Below, one piece after another: positions 8,514-18,703 of a stretch of DNA of 51,971 nucleotides (the first letter of the stretch is position 1; each line of letters opens with the position of its first letter). This DNA comes from Mycobacterium sp. E787. GTDB lineage: Bacteria; Actinomycetota; Actinomycetes; Mycobacteriales; Mycobacteriaceae. Location: NCBI RefSeq assembly GCF_001668725.1, contig NZ_LZKL01000034.1, positions 1 to 51,971 on the forward strand, in the 5' to 3' direction. The notes beneath the pieces were generated by a model. The model ran no database searches, was not told the origin of the DNA, and saw only the letters and a program-made list of their open reading frames with translations. Made by a program: the position numbers and the translations under genes.

Positions 8514-9464
8514 TCAGAGGCGCAGCAACCGTTCGGCGTTGCGGTGGCTGATGAGCGCCCGCTCGTCGTCGCCCAGCGGCAGCCCGTCGAGGAATGCGCG
8601 GGCGGCGACCATCGACCCGAACGGGTAATCGGCCGAAAAGCACACGCGCTCAAGGCCGACCTGGGCGATGAGGTTGGCGTAGGTCGGCTCGTCGTTGAAG
8701 TTGGCGAAGGTGTAGTTGAGGTTTTGCCGCAGATAGCTGCTGACGGGCTGCCGCAGGCCGGTCAGCTCCGGTTTGAGCGTCGCGTCGAACCGCGGCAACA
8801 TGAACGACGTCGCCTCGCCCATGTGCCCGATGATGAACTGCAGCCCGGGGTAGCGGTCGAACACGCCTCCGAGGATCACGCGCAGCACATGCGTGGCGGT
8901 GTTGATGTGCCATCCCCAGCCCACGGTGGCCAGCGCGAACGTGACCTCCGCGGAGAACCCGGCGTAGCTGGCCTCGATGACGCGGGCGGGCGGGATGGTC
9001 GGGTGCAGGTAGATCGGGACGCCCAGCGCCGCCGCCCGCGACAGCACGGGGTCGAAGAACGGGTCGTCCAGGTAGCGGCCCTGGCTGTGCCCGTTGATCA
9101 CGGCACCGACGAAGCCGTGCCCGCGCACCGCCCGCTCCAGCTCCTCGGCGGCCGCCTCGGGCGCGCTGATGGGCAGCGCGGCAAAGCCGGACAGCCGATC
9201 CGGGAACCGCCCGCAGGCCGCCGCGAGCTCGTCGTTGCAGTCGCGCGCGAGCTGCACGGCCTGCGGCCCGTCGAGCTGTTCGACGCCCGGCGCGGCCAGC
9301 GACAGCACCGCCACGTCGACGCCCGCCTCGTCCATCGCCGCGATCCGGCCGTCACCGAGATCGCGGATCGGCTCGACGAGGCCCGCGCGGGTCGCCAGCC
9401 ACCGGCCCGGGCCGTTCAGGAATTCCGTTGTGGCGTAATGCTCTTCGAGGGCTATTGTCCGCAC
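8514..9464 (-). CDS. Amidohydrolase family 2 metal-dependent hydrolase (ACMSD-like)
   Basis: 316 aa from a GTG at 9464 that shares one base with the stop of the upstream aldehyde dehydrogenase gene (TAGTG). The opening MRTIALEEHY keeps the E-x-H position of amidohydrolase-2 proteins. Later motifs are YLHPTIPPA, IIGHMGEATSFML and CFSADYPFGS, which supply the metal-binding His and the catalytic Asp of the TIM barrel. Relatives include aminocarboxymuconate semialdehyde decarboxylase and resorcylate-type decarboxylases, so decarboxylation or hydrolysis of a ring-derived acid is plausible. Coupling with an aldehyde dehydrogenase suggests a short catabolic pathway; the substrate is unknown. Confidence 0.85.
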   Translation of the reverse strand: MRTIALEEHYATTEFLNGPGRWLATRAGLVEPIRDLGDGRIAAMDEAGVDVAVLSLAAPGVEQLDGPQAVQLARDCNDELAAACGRFPDRLSGFAALPISAPEAAAEELERAVRGHGFVGAVINGHSQGRYLDDPFFDPVLSRAAALGVPIYLHPTIPPARVIEASYAGFSAEVTFALATVGWGWHINTATHVLRVILGGVFDRYPGLQFIIGHMGEATSFMLPRFDATLKPELTGLRQPVSSYLRQNLNYTFANFNDEPTYANLIAQVGLERVCFSADYPFGSMVAARAFLDGLPLGDDERALISHRNAERLLRL

Positions 9465-10954
9465 TAGCCCGCCAGCACCCTGGCCGCGGCGCTCCAGTAC
9501 GACAGCTCGTCGCGTTTGGCTGCCAGCCGGATCGTCTTGGTGTAGCCGTATTCGGCCAGCGTCTCCTGGGCGTGCTCGCGCCCGAACCCGCTGTGGCCCA
9601 CCCCGCCGAACCCGGTGCCGATCGAAATGCGGTGATAGTTGTTGACGAACACGGCGCCGGCCCGGATCCGCCGGCTCACCCGCAGCGCCCGATCACCGTC
9701 CTGGGTGAACACGGCCGCGACCAGTCCGAACGGCGTGGCATTGGCGATGCGGACCGCCTCGTCCTCGTCGGTGAACGGAATGAGGGTGACCACCGGCCCG
9801 AAGATCTCGTCGCGGGCCACCCGCATGGCGGGGGTGACGTCGGTCAGGACGGTCGGTGCCACGTAGAAGCCGTCGGCCAACCGGGGATCCTCGGGCAGCG
9901 GCGCCTGAGCGGCGATGCGGGCGCCTTCGGCAACGCCGATCCGCAGGTAGTCCAGAACCTGCTTCTGCTGCTTGCGGGTGACCAGCGGCCCGACGTCGGT
10001 GGCCGGGTCGGCGCCGTCACCCACCCGCAGCCGGCTCACCGCCGCGCACAACTTCGCCTCGAACTCCTCATATGCGCTCTGCTGCACCAGGATTCGCGAG
10101 GCCGCGGTGCAGGCTTCGCCCTGGTTGAAAAAGCCGCCGTCGACGGCGGCCAGCAGCGCCTCGTGCCGGTCGGCGTCGTCGAAGACCACCAGCGGGTTCT
10201 TCCCGCCGAGCTCCATCAGCGCCGGGGTGAGGTTGCCGGCGGCGGTGCGCAGCACCGCCGCGCCCGTGCGCGGCGATCCGGTGAAGGAAACCTTGCCCAC
10301 CAACCGGTGTCCGGCCAGCGCGGCGCCCACCTCGCCCTTGCCCGGCACGGCCTGCACCACGTGGTCCGGCAGGACCGACTGGATCAGCTCGACCATGCGC
10401 AGCACCACCGAGGGCGCCTGCTCGGGTGGTTTGACCACGACGGCGTTGCCCACGGCCAGGGCCGGCGCGATCTTTCCGGCGGTGTGGATGGGTGGCCAGT
10501 TGAACGGCACGATGCACGCGATCACGCCGTAGGGTTCCAGCGTGGTCACGTCCAGAACGGGCCCGTAGTCGCGGGCCTGGCTGGGCAGCGCCTCCACCAA
10601 GCCGCCGAAGTACTCGAAGACGGCGATCGCGGCTTCCACGTCGAAATTGCGCGCCTGCGTGATCGGCTTGCCCATTTCCAGCGTTTCCAGGGCGGCGATC
10701 TCGTCGGCGTGGGCGCGGATGACCTCGGCGATCTGCCGCAGGTAGCGGCCGCGTTCGCGGGCCGGGCGCTGCTTCCAGTTCAGGTGCGCGGCGTGGGCCC
10801 GGCGGACGGCCTGGTCCACCTCCTCGGGCCCCGCGCCCTGGACGACCGTGACCGTCTGACCCGTCGCCGGGTTCTGCACGACGAATTGGTCGTCAGTGGA
10901 CGCCGAGGACCAGCGGGTCCTAGTCCGCGTGAGACTGGGAGCTTGCAAATTCAT
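9464..10954 (-). CDS. NAD(P)-dependent aldehyde dehydrogenase
   Basis: 496 aa from the ATG at 10954; a TTG at 10999 would add 15 residues. This is the full ALDH length. The cofactor and catalytic residues are visible: PFNWP (Asn152), VVVKPPEQAP (Lys175), MELGGKNP (Glu248) and NQGEACTAASRI (Cys282 as the catalytic thiol). It oxidises an aldehyde to its acid with NAD(P)+. It is the first gene of a two-gene unit with the downstream amidohydrolase, and diverges from a LysR regulator that probably controls it. The amidohydrolase partner hints at degradation of an aromatic or semialdehyde intermediate, which is inference. Confidence 0.92.
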   Translation of the reverse strand: MNLQAPSLTRTRTRWSSASTDDQFVVQNPATGQTVTVVQGAGPEEVDQAVRRAHAAHLNWKQRPARERGRYLRQIAEVIRAHADEIAALETLEMGKPITQARNFDVEAAIAVFEYFGGLVEALPSQARDYGPVLDVTTLEPYGVIACIVPFNWPPIHTAGKIAPALAVGNAVVVKPPEQAPSVVLRMVELIQSVLPDHVVQAVPGKGEVGAALAGHRLVGKVSFTGSPRTGAAVLRTAAGNLTPALMELGGKNPLVVFDDADRHEALLAAVDGGFFNQGEACTAASRILVQQSAYEEFEAKLCAAVSRLRVGDGADPATDVGPLVTRKQQKQVLDYLRIGVAEGARIAAQAPLPEDPRLADGFYVAPTVLTDVTPAMRVARDEIFGPVVTLIPFTDEDEAVRIANATPFGLVAAVFTQDGDRALRVSRRIRAGAVFVNNYHRISIGTGFGGVGHSGFGREHAQETLAEYGYTKTIRLAAKRDELSYWSAAARVLAG

Positions 10955-10967
10955 AAAGCGCACCGTC

Positions 10968-11025
10968 CGGTTGAGGGGTTTGGGATCGACGCGAGCCAAT
11001 TGCGAACGCTAAATTGCCTCAACCG
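10968..11025. promoter_or_regulatory. Inverted repeat in the ALDH/LysR divergent region (candidate LysR operator)
   Basis: Perfect 9-bp arms CGGTTGAGG (10968-10976) and CCTCAACCG (11017-11025) are separated by 40 bp. They lie between the ALDH start and the LysR start, the classic position for LysR-type binding sites. Binding is inferred from position and symmetry only. Confidence 0.35.
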
Positions 11026-11081
11026 TCAGGCGCCAACGAAAATTTCTGATGGAAGCCATCACCCGCGGTGATAATTGCTCG

Positions 11082-11996
11082 GTGGAGCTTCGCCAGTTGG
11101 ACTATTTCCTGGCCGTCGCGGACACCCTCAGCTTCACCCGCGCCGCCAAGAGGCTGCACGTCGTCCAGTCCGGGGTGTCCGCGACCATCAAGGCGCTCGA
11201 ACGCGAGCTCGGCGCGGAACTGTTCGTCCGCGGCCCGGCGGGGGTGACGCTCACCCCGGCCGGACAGGAGCTGGCGCCCCACGCCCGCGCCACCATCGAG
11301 GCCGCCCGCGCGGCCAAGGATGCAGTCGCAGCCACGGTCGGGGCCGTCCGCGGCACCGTGCGGCTCGGGACGTTGATGTCGATCAACAACATCGACCTGC
11401 CGACGCTGCTGGCCGACCTGTACACGCGGCATCCCGACGTTTTGGTCCAGGTCCGTTTCGCACGGGCCGGCTCCGCGGGCCTGGCGCAGCAACTCCGCGA
11501 CGGCAACCTCGACGTCGCCCTGTTAGTCCTGCCCGACGGGCCGCCGGCCGAACTGCACACCCGACTCGTCGCCGCGTTCGAGCTGCTGTTGGTCGTCACG
11601 GTGACTCATCCGCTGGCGGTCCGGGGATCGGTGACCCTGGCCGAGCTGGGCGGGATGTCGTTCGTCGACGGGCCGCCGGGGTACGGCAACCGGGAGGTGG
11701 TCGACCGGGCCTTCGCCGCCGCCGGGGTGCAGCGCACGGTCGCCCTGGAGGTCGCCGACATCGCCACCACCGCGACCCACATCCGCAACGGCATAGGAAT
11801 CGGATTTCTCAGCCGGTTCATCCTCGACGAGATCGGCGATGACGGTCTGGCTACGGTCCGGATCTCCGATCAGGAGATCTGTTGGCGGCTGTACGCTGCG
11901 ATGTCGGCGGTCCGCCCGACCAGCGCGGCCACCCGCGCGGTGTTCTCGCTCATCGAGGAGATGATCCCGGAACCCGGCGCGTCGAGTGTGCGCTGA
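11082..11996 (+). CDS. LysR-type transcriptional regulator
   Basis: 304 aa from GTG 11082, chosen because it gives the canonical opening (V/M)ELRQLDYFLAVADTLSFTR. An ATG at 11049 would add 11 residues. Residues about 1-60 form the winged HTH (AAKRLHVVQSGVSATIKALE), then a linker helix and a two-lobed LysR substrate-binding domain to the C-terminus. It diverges from the aldehyde dehydrogenase/amidohydrolase unit, so it most likely activates that unit in response to a pathway metabolite. Its last codons are part of a 21-bp degenerate copy of the repeat described at 11986-12247, so the repeat has spread into, or grown from, the 3' end of this gene. Confidence 0.9.
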   Translation: MELRQLDYFLAVADTLSFTRAAKRLHVVQSGVSATIKALERELGAELFVRGPAGVTLTPAGQELAPHARATIEAARAAKDAVAATVGAVRGTVRLGTLMSINNIDLPTLLADLYTRHPDVLVQVRFARAGSAGLAQQLRDGNLDVALLVLPDGPPAELHTRLVAAFELLLVVTVTHPLAVRGSVTLAELGGMSFVDGPPGYGNREVVDRAFAAAGVQRTVALEVADIATTATHIRNGIGIGFLSRFILDEIGDDGLATVRISDQEICWRLYAAMSAVRPTSAATRAVFSLIEEMIPEPGASSVR

Positions 11997-12116
11997 CGGC
12001 GTCTGCGTGTGAGCTGACGGCTTTAAGTGTGAGCTGAGGGCTTTGGGTGTGAGCTGAGGGCGGGAATCCGGGCGCTTTTCGACCCTGGCGCACCACGCAA
12101 AGACCTCAGTTCACAC
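11986..12116. repeat. Modular palindromic repeat, copy 1 (20-bp units)
   Basis: Forward units begin at 12007, 12027 and 12047, exactly 20 bp apart (for example GTGTGAGCTGAGGGCTTTGG at 12027). Next comes a 10-bp core TCCGGGCGCT (12067-12076), then two inverted units at 12077-12096 and 12097-12116, the latter reading GTGTGAACTGAGGTCTTTGC on the minus strand. A degenerate fourth forward unit (11986) is offset by 21 bp and contains the LysR stop codon. The regular part is 110 bp. Confidence 0.88.
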
Positions 12117-12157
12117 TCAACGCGCTACGCCCGTGGAATAGGACCCCGACCCGTCGA

Positions 12158-12247
12158 ATGTGAGCTGACGACGTCGGGTGTGCACTGACGGCGGGAATCC
12201 GGGCGCATTTCGACCCTGAACGCACACGCAAAGCCCCGAATTCACAC
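12158..12247. repeat. Modular palindromic repeat, copy 2 (20-bp units)
   Basis: Two forward units (12158, 12178) are followed by a 10-bp core TCCGGGCGCA (12198-12207) and two inverted units (12208-12227, 12228-12247). The outermost inverted unit reads GTGTGAATTCGGGGCTTTGC on the minus strand. The core differs from copy 1 by a single base. The element is 90 bp and sits 41 bp downstream of copy 1; the two are separated by unrelated sequence. Confidence 0.88.
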
Positions 12248-12304
12248 CGATTGGGCGACCCCTGGGAACAAGACGCCGGCGCTCGCCGTTGGCATGGTCA
12301 ACAA

Positions 12305-12325
12305 CTTGAGTGAATCCCACTCAAC
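12305..12325. promoter_or_regulatory. HspR operator (HAIR) 1 upstream of dnaK
   Basis: CTTGAGT-N7-ACTCAAC matches the HspR-associated inverted repeat CTTGAGT-N7-ACTCAAG with one mismatch in the last base. A -35-like TTGACA lies just downstream at 12332-12337. HspR, encoded by the last gene of this operon, is the expected repressor. Confidence 0.85.
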
Positions 12326-12359
12326 CTTGGGTTGACACCAGGGTGCCCGAAGGGGCAGG

Positions 12360-12380
12360 CTTGAGCGGGGTTCACTCAGC
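12360..12380. promoter_or_regulatory. HspR operator (HAIR) 2 upstream of dnaK
   Basis: CTTGAGC-N7-ACTCAGC is a second HAIR-type site, with the same 7-bp spacer as site 1, placed 44 bp upstream of the dnaK ATG. Together with site 1 it brackets the predicted promoter, consistent with repression by HspR (with DnaK as co-repressor in characterised actinobacteria). Confidence 0.75.
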
Positions 12381-12423
12381 ATAGTGGCACCACAAATGCT
12401 CTACACACTCAGGAGGAATCACT

Positions 12424-14282
<1,859 letters not shown>

Positions 14283-14286
<4 letters not shown>

Positions 14287-14930
14287 CGGAGGGCAACCCC
14301 CAGGAACAGGTGACGGTCACCGACAAGCGGCGGATCGATCCCGAGACCGGCGAAGTACGGCACGTTCCCCCCGGCGCGGCAGCGCCGGGTGGGGCGGCGC
14401 CGGCCGGCAAGGGTGAGGGTGCCGACAAGGTCGCCGAGCTGACCGCCGACCTGCAACGGGTGCAGGCCGACTTCACCAACTACCGCAAGCGGGCGCTGCG
14501 CGACCAGCAGGCCGCCGCGGACCGGGCCAAGGCCGCCGTCGTCAGCCAATTGCTGGGCGTGCTCGACGATCTCGAGCGGGCGCGCAAGCACGGCGACCTG
14601 GAATCCGGCCCGCTGAAGTCGGTCGCCGACAAGCTGGACAGCGCGCTGACGGGCCTCGGCCTGACGGCGTTCGGCGAGGAGGGCGAGGACTTCGACCCGG
14701 TGCTGCACGAGGCCGTGCAGCACGAGGGCGACGGCGCCGACGGCTCCAAGCCGGTGATCGGCACCGTCATGCGGCAGGGCTACAAGCTGGGCGACCAGGT
14801 GCTGCGGCACGCGCTGGTCGGCGTCATCGACACCATCCCAGACACCGTCTCCGGCGACTGCGAGGAAGCGGTCGCAGCCGAAACTCGAGAGCCCGACACG
14901 GGCGATAACGCCGACACTCCGGTCGAGTAG
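14283..14930 (+). CDS. grpE: Nucleotide exchange factor GrpE
   Basis: 215 aa. Releases ADP from DnaK to complete the Hsp70 cycle. A disordered N-terminal tail of about 55 residues leads into the long dimerising helix ([20 protein letters not shown]), then the C-terminal beta domain with [12 protein letters not shown] and [20 protein letters not shown], the GrpE signature. The GTG start at 14283 overlaps the dnaK stop by 4 bp, implying translational coupling. A 56-bp gap separates it from dnaJ. Confidence 0.98.
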
Positions 14931-14986
14931 GCACAAAAATCAGTTACGACAAATGGATAGAGAAAGGTGAAAGGGGGTGACGCGAC

Positions 14987-16168
14987 ATGGCCCAGCGTGA
15001 ATGGGTCGAAAAGGACTTCTACAAGGAGCTGGGCGTCTCCTCCGACGCCGGCCCAGAAGAGATCAAGCGCGCCTACCGCAAGCTGGCGCGCGACCTGCAT
15101 CCGGACGCGAATCCCGACAACCCCGCCGCCGGCGAACGCTTCAAGGCGGTGTCGGAGGCGCACAACGTGCTGTCGGATCCGGCCAAGCGCAAGGAGTACG
15201 ACGAGACCCGCCGCCTGTTCGCAGGCGGCGGCTTCGGCGGGCGCCGGTTCGACGGGGGCAGCGGCTTCAGCTTCAATGTCGGCGGTGACGGCGCCGAGTT
15301 CAACCTCAGCGACTTGTTCGACGCCGCCGGCCGAAGCGGCGGCGCCAACATCGGCGACCTGTTCGGCGGCCTGTTCGGCCGCGGCGCAGGTGGTCCCCGC
15401 CCCAGCCGGCCGCGGCGCGGCAACGACCTGGAAACCGAGACGGAGCTCGACTTCGTCGAGGCGGCCAAGGGCGTGGCGATGCCGCTGCGGCTGACCAGCC
15501 CCGCGCCGTGCACCAACTGCCACGGCAGTGGCGCGCGCCCGGGCACCAGCCCCAAGGTGTGCCCCAGCTGCAACGGGTCCGGGGTGATCAACCGCAACCA
15601 GGGCGCGTTCGGGTTCTCCGAACCCTGCACCGATTGCCGGGGCAGCGGGTCGATCATCGAGCACCCGTGCGACGAGTGCAAAGGCACCGGCGTGACCACC
15701 CGCACCCGAACCATCAACGTGCGGATCCCGCCCGGCGTGGAGGACGGGCAGCGGATCCGGCTGCCCGGGCAGGGCGAGGCGGGGCTGCGCGGGGCGCCGT
15801 CGGGCGACCTGTACGTGACGGTGCACGTGCGACCGGACAACGTCTTCGGCCGTGACGGCGACGACCTCACCGTGACCGTTCCCGTCAGCTTCACCGAATT
15901 GGCTCTGGGCTCAACGCTTTCGGTTCCCACGCTGGACGGCAAGGTCGGCGTCCGGGTGCCCAAGGGCACCGCCGACGGCCGCATCCTGCGGGTGCGCGGG
16001 CGCGGCGTGCCCAAGCGCGGCGGGGGCAACGGCGACCTGCTCGTCACCGTGAAGGTGGCCGTGCCGCCGAACGTCGAGGGCGCCGCCCAGGAGGCGCTGG
16101 AGGCCTATGCGGCCGCCGAGCGGTCCAGCGGGTTCAACCCACGCGCGGGATGGGCGGGTAACCGCTGA
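14987..16168 (+). CDS. dnaJ: Chaperone DnaJ (type I Hsp40)
   Basis: 393 aa. Stimulates DnaK ATPase and delivers substrates. The J domain occupies about residues 9-75 with the essential HPD at 38-40. A Gly/Phe-rich region ([20 protein letters not shown]) follows to about 150. Four CxxCxGxG zinc-finger repeats ([32 protein letters not shown]) lie at about 175-240, then the C-terminal substrate-binding domains. Being linked to grpE and hspR, it corresponds to mycobacterial DnaJ1 rather than the separate DnaJ2. A GAAAGGTGAAAGGGGGTG-type purine tract precedes the ATG. Its stop overlaps the hspR ATG by one base. Confidence 0.98.
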   Translation: MAQREWVEKDFYKELGVSSDAGPEEIKRAYRKLARDLHPDANPDNPAAGERFKAVSEAHNVLSDPAKRKEYDETRRLFAGGGFGGRRFDGGSGFSFNVGGDGAEFNLSDLFDAAGRSGGANIGDLFGGLFGRGAGGPRPSRPRRGNDLETETELDFVEAAKGVAMPLRLTSPAPCTNCHGSGARPGTSPKVCPSCNGSGVINRNQGAFGFSEPCTDCRGSGSIIEHPCDECKGTGVTTRTRTINVRIPPGVEDGQRIRLPGQGEAGLRGAPSGDLYVTVHVRPDNVFGRDGDDLTVTVPVSFTELALGSTLSVPTLDGKVGVRVPKGTADGRILRVRGRGVPKRGGGNGDLLVTVKVAVPPNVEGAAQEALEAYAAAERSSGFNPRAGWAGNR

Positions 16169-16560
16169 TGGCCAAGAACCGCAAAGACGAGGCCCGCACC
16201 TTCCTGATCTCGGTGGCCGCTGAGCTGGCCGGCATGCACGCGCAGACGCTGCGCACCTACGACCGCCTCGGGCTGGTCAGCCCGAGGCGGACCCCCGGCG
16301 GGGGACGCCGTTATTCGGAGCGCGACGTCGACCTGCTGCGTGAGGTGCAGCGGCTGTCGCAGGACGAGGGCGTCAACCTGGCCGGCATCAAGCGCATCAT
16401 CGAGCTGACCAACCACGTGGAGGCCCTGCAGGCGCGTGTGAAGGAGCTGACCGAGGAGCTGGCGCAGGCCCGCGCCGGCCAGCGCCGCGACCTTGCGGTG
16501 GTGCCCAAGAGCACCGCCGTCGTGGTCTGGCAGCCGCGCAAGGGACGCCTGGTGGAGTAG
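16168..16560 (+). CDS. hspR: Heat-shock repressor HspR (MerR family)
   Basis: 130 aa. Negative regulator of dnaK and clpB. The MerR-type winged helix lies near residues 10-75: LISVAAELAGMHAQTLRTYD, then RLGLVSPRRTPGGGRRYS. A coiled-coil helix (VEALQARVKELTEELAQAR) for dimerisation and a basic tail end the protein. As last gene of the operon it repressor-controls its own synthesis through the HAIR sites at 12305-12325 and 12360-12380, and clpB through the site at 24109-24129. The TGATG overlap with dnaJ makes the start secure. Confidence 0.97.
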   Translation: MAKNRKDEARTFLISVAAELAGMHAQTLRTYDRLGLVSPRRTPGGGRRYSERDVDLLREVQRLSQDEGVNLAGIKRIIELTNHVEALQARVKELTEELAQARAGQRRDLAVVPKSTAVVVWQPRKGRLVE

Positions 16561-16605
16561 CGGACTACGCTTATCGGGGCGCGCGCCGGCTGCCAAGCTG
16601 CGTCC

Positions 16606-17790
16606 ATGTCGAGCACCACGAAGAGGTCCGGATGGACGGACGCGCTGCTGGATCGCATGCGGCACACCGGCGATGACGTGGCGGACAAGCCGGTCAGGGC
16701 GGTCCTCGAGTCGCACGGCGTCGACGCGGTCAACGCGCTCATGCGCACGCTGGTGCGCAACGACCAGCCGCCGCCCGGCGAATTGCCGGAAGAAATCAGG
16801 GCCTACCTGGCCGAGACGCACGCCCTGCCCGACTGGGCCGACATGGGCAAGATCAGGCGGGGCCAGCAGCTGTACGAGACCTGGGGCGTGCTGATCACTC
16901 TGTGCCTGTTCTGCGCCTCCCTGCCGGCGTCGTACGCGGCGGCCGACGGCGTGAAGGTGCTCTACCTGACCGCGCGGCTCGACACCGACGCCCGGCGGCG
17001 GGTGATCGAGACCGGCCAGTTCCTCATGGACGTACTGAGCGTCGGCGGCCTCGATGAAAACGGCAGGGGCCGGCGCACCATCCAGCGCGTCCGCCTGATG
17101 CACGCCGCAGTGCGGCAGCTGATCGAGGCCCGCAACGAGCAGGCGGCGCGCACGGGCGAGTCGCCACTGTGGCATCCCGAGTGGGGCACGCCGATCAACC
17201 AGGAGGACCTCGCCGGGACGAAGCTCGTGTTCTCCTACATCGTCGCGGACTCGCTGCCCCGGCTGGGAGTTCGCCTGCCCGCCAAGGACGTCGACGCCTA
17301 CCTGCACCTGTGGAACGTCATCGGGCACCTGATGGGCATCGACGACGCGCTGCGCGTGCACGGGATCGGCGATGCCGAGGCACTCGTCGACGCGATCCGG
17401 CGCAGGCAGTTCAGGGCGTCGCCCGAGGGGCAGGACATGACCAGGGCGCTGCTCGAGCTGATGGACGAGATGACCCCCTTCCACCGTTTCGACGACACGA
17501 TCCCGCCCCTGGTTCGGCACCTGATCGGCGACGACGTCGCCGACCTGCTGAACGTGCCGAAGTCCGACCTCCCCGAGATCGGGCGGCTCGCCCAACTCAA
17601 CAAGTGGGTCTACGCGCGCGTCTTCGGCCGCACCGAGCGTGCCACCCCCCGTTACGAACTGGTCTCGCGCATCGCTCGCCCCTTCGGCTACGACCTGGTC
17701 CACGGGTTGTTCCGGCTCGAGCGCGGCGGGGAGCGCGCGCCGTTCGCCATGCCCGATCGACTCGCCCGCAGCTGGGAGCTGTCGGGCTGA
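16606..17790 (+). CDS. Oxygenase MpaB family / DUF2236 protein (rubber oxygenase-like)
   Basis: 394 aa, all helical in character. The DUF2236 (MpaB/rubber-oxygenase catalytic) pattern is visible: an early hydrophobic helix LYETWGVLITLCLFCASLPA, the central RLMHAAVRQLI, NQEDLAGTKLVFSYIV, and HLWNVIGHLMGI. Conserved Arg/His residues in these segments bind b-type haem in latex-clearing protein, the characterised relative. The substrate in mycobacteria is unknown. A TANNNT-like TACGCT (16566-16571) in the 45-bp gap after hspR suggests its own promoter, although read-through from the heat-shock operon cannot be excluded. It is followed 52 bp later by the DUF5995 gene, its likely partner. Confidence 0.83.
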   Translation: MSSTTKRSGWTDALLDRMRHTGDDVADKPVRAVLESHGVDAVNALMRTLVRNDQPPPGELPEEIRAYLAETHALPDWADMGKIRRGQQLYETWGVLITLCLFCASLPASYAAADGVKVLYLTARLDTDARRRVIETGQFLMDVLSVGGLDENGRGRRTIQRVRLMHAAVRQLIEARNEQAARTGESPLWHPEWGTPINQEDLAGTKLVFSYIVADSLPRLGVRLPAKDVDAYLHLWNVIGHLMGIDDALRVHGIGDAEALVDAIRRRQFRASPEGQDMTRALLELMDEMTPFHRFDDTIPPLVRHLIGDDVADLLNVPKSDLPEIGRLAQLNKWVYARVFGRTERATPRYELVSRIARPFGYDLVHGLFRLERGGERAPFAMPDRLARSWELSG

Positions 17791-17842
17791 CGGCGCCATG
17801 CGCGCACCGACCTGGATCTACCTAAAAGGAGGTTCTTTCGAC

Positions 17843-18685
17843 ATGTCCGCCCCCGCGCCTGCCGACCCGCTGACGCTGCACCGGCTGCGAGAACCCGGCA
17901 CCATCGACGACGTCGTGCGCAATATCGACGAGGTCGTCGACTGGGCCAAGGACGCGCAGAGCAGCATCGGGTACTTCGCCGTTCTCTACCGCCGGATCAC
18001 CCTCGCCATCCGCGAGGCGATCAAGGAAGGCAGGTTCGTCGACGGGCCTCGCATCGAGCGGCTCGACGTGGCCTTCGCCAAACGCTACTTCGACGCGTTG
18101 AACGCCCACTTCCATCGTGACGAGTCGAAGACGCCGACCCTGCCCTGGGAGGTCGCGTTCGTCGGCGACCCCGACCACCAGGCGGTCATCGTGCAGCACA
18201 TGCTGGCCGGGCTGAACGCGCACATCAGCTTCGACCTGGGCCTCGCGCTGCTGACCGTCGCGGATGGCTGGCCGGACTCGTTGAGGGAGGATTACCACCG
18301 GGTCAACGACCTGCTGTGCGCCCAGATTCCGGGCATCAACAAGGAGGTGCAGCAGCTCTCCCCGGAGCTTCGCTGGCTCCGGTTGCTGATACCCGACGAA
18401 ATCCAACTCATGCAGCGGTGGTTGACCGCGATGCGTGAGGGCGCTTGGCTTTTCGCCCGCTACGTGGCGACGAACCCGCCGAACGCGAAGCAGAAGGCGG
18501 TGCATCAGGAGGCCTGGACGGCGACGCTGAGCTCCTGGTACCTGCAACCCTCGGGTCGGTTGTCACCGTTGCCCCGGCTCATCCGGGCCGTCGCCAAACA
18601 CGAGCCCCGCGAGGTTCGAAGCAACCTCGATGCGCTGGAGGCAGTCTCGAGGCGCCCAGAGAATGCGGCGAAGGCTCGCGCTTGA
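17843..18685 (+). CDS. DUF5995 family protein
   Basis: 280 aa from the ATG at 17843, which follows a strong AAAAGGAGG (17824-17832). Upstream in-frame codons overlap the oxygenase gene in another frame and are not used. The visible pattern TIDDVVRNIDEVVDWAKDAQ, then GYFAVLYRRITLAIREAI, RIERLDVAFAKRYFDALNA and a central NAHISFDLGLAL, is typical of DUF5995, a helical soluble family with no assigned function that I know of. His-rich segments (HFHRDESK, GDPDHQAVIVQHM) could bind metal, which is speculation. The gene pairs with the upstream MpaB-like oxygenase and ends 18 bp before the convergent cyclase gene. Confidence 0.75.
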   Translation: MSAPAPADPLTLHRLREPGTIDDVVRNIDEVVDWAKDAQSSIGYFAVLYRRITLAIREAIKEGRFVDGPRIERLDVAFAKRYFDALNAHFHRDESKTPTLPWEVAFVGDPDHQAVIVQHMLAGLNAHISFDLGLALLTVADGWPDSLREDYHRVNDLLCAQIPGINKEVQQLSPELRWLRLLIPDEIQLMQRWLTAMREGAWLFARYVATNPPNAKQKAVHQEAWTATLSSWYLQPSGRLSPLPRLIRAVAKHEPREVRSNLDALEAVSRRPENAAKARA

Positions 18686-18703
18686 TCGCGTCGTGTCGGT
18701 GAG

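Noticed and set aside
11986..12247. CRISPR array
   Set aside because: Units are contiguous 20-mers without spacers, reverse orientation at a central core, and no cas genes are nearby.
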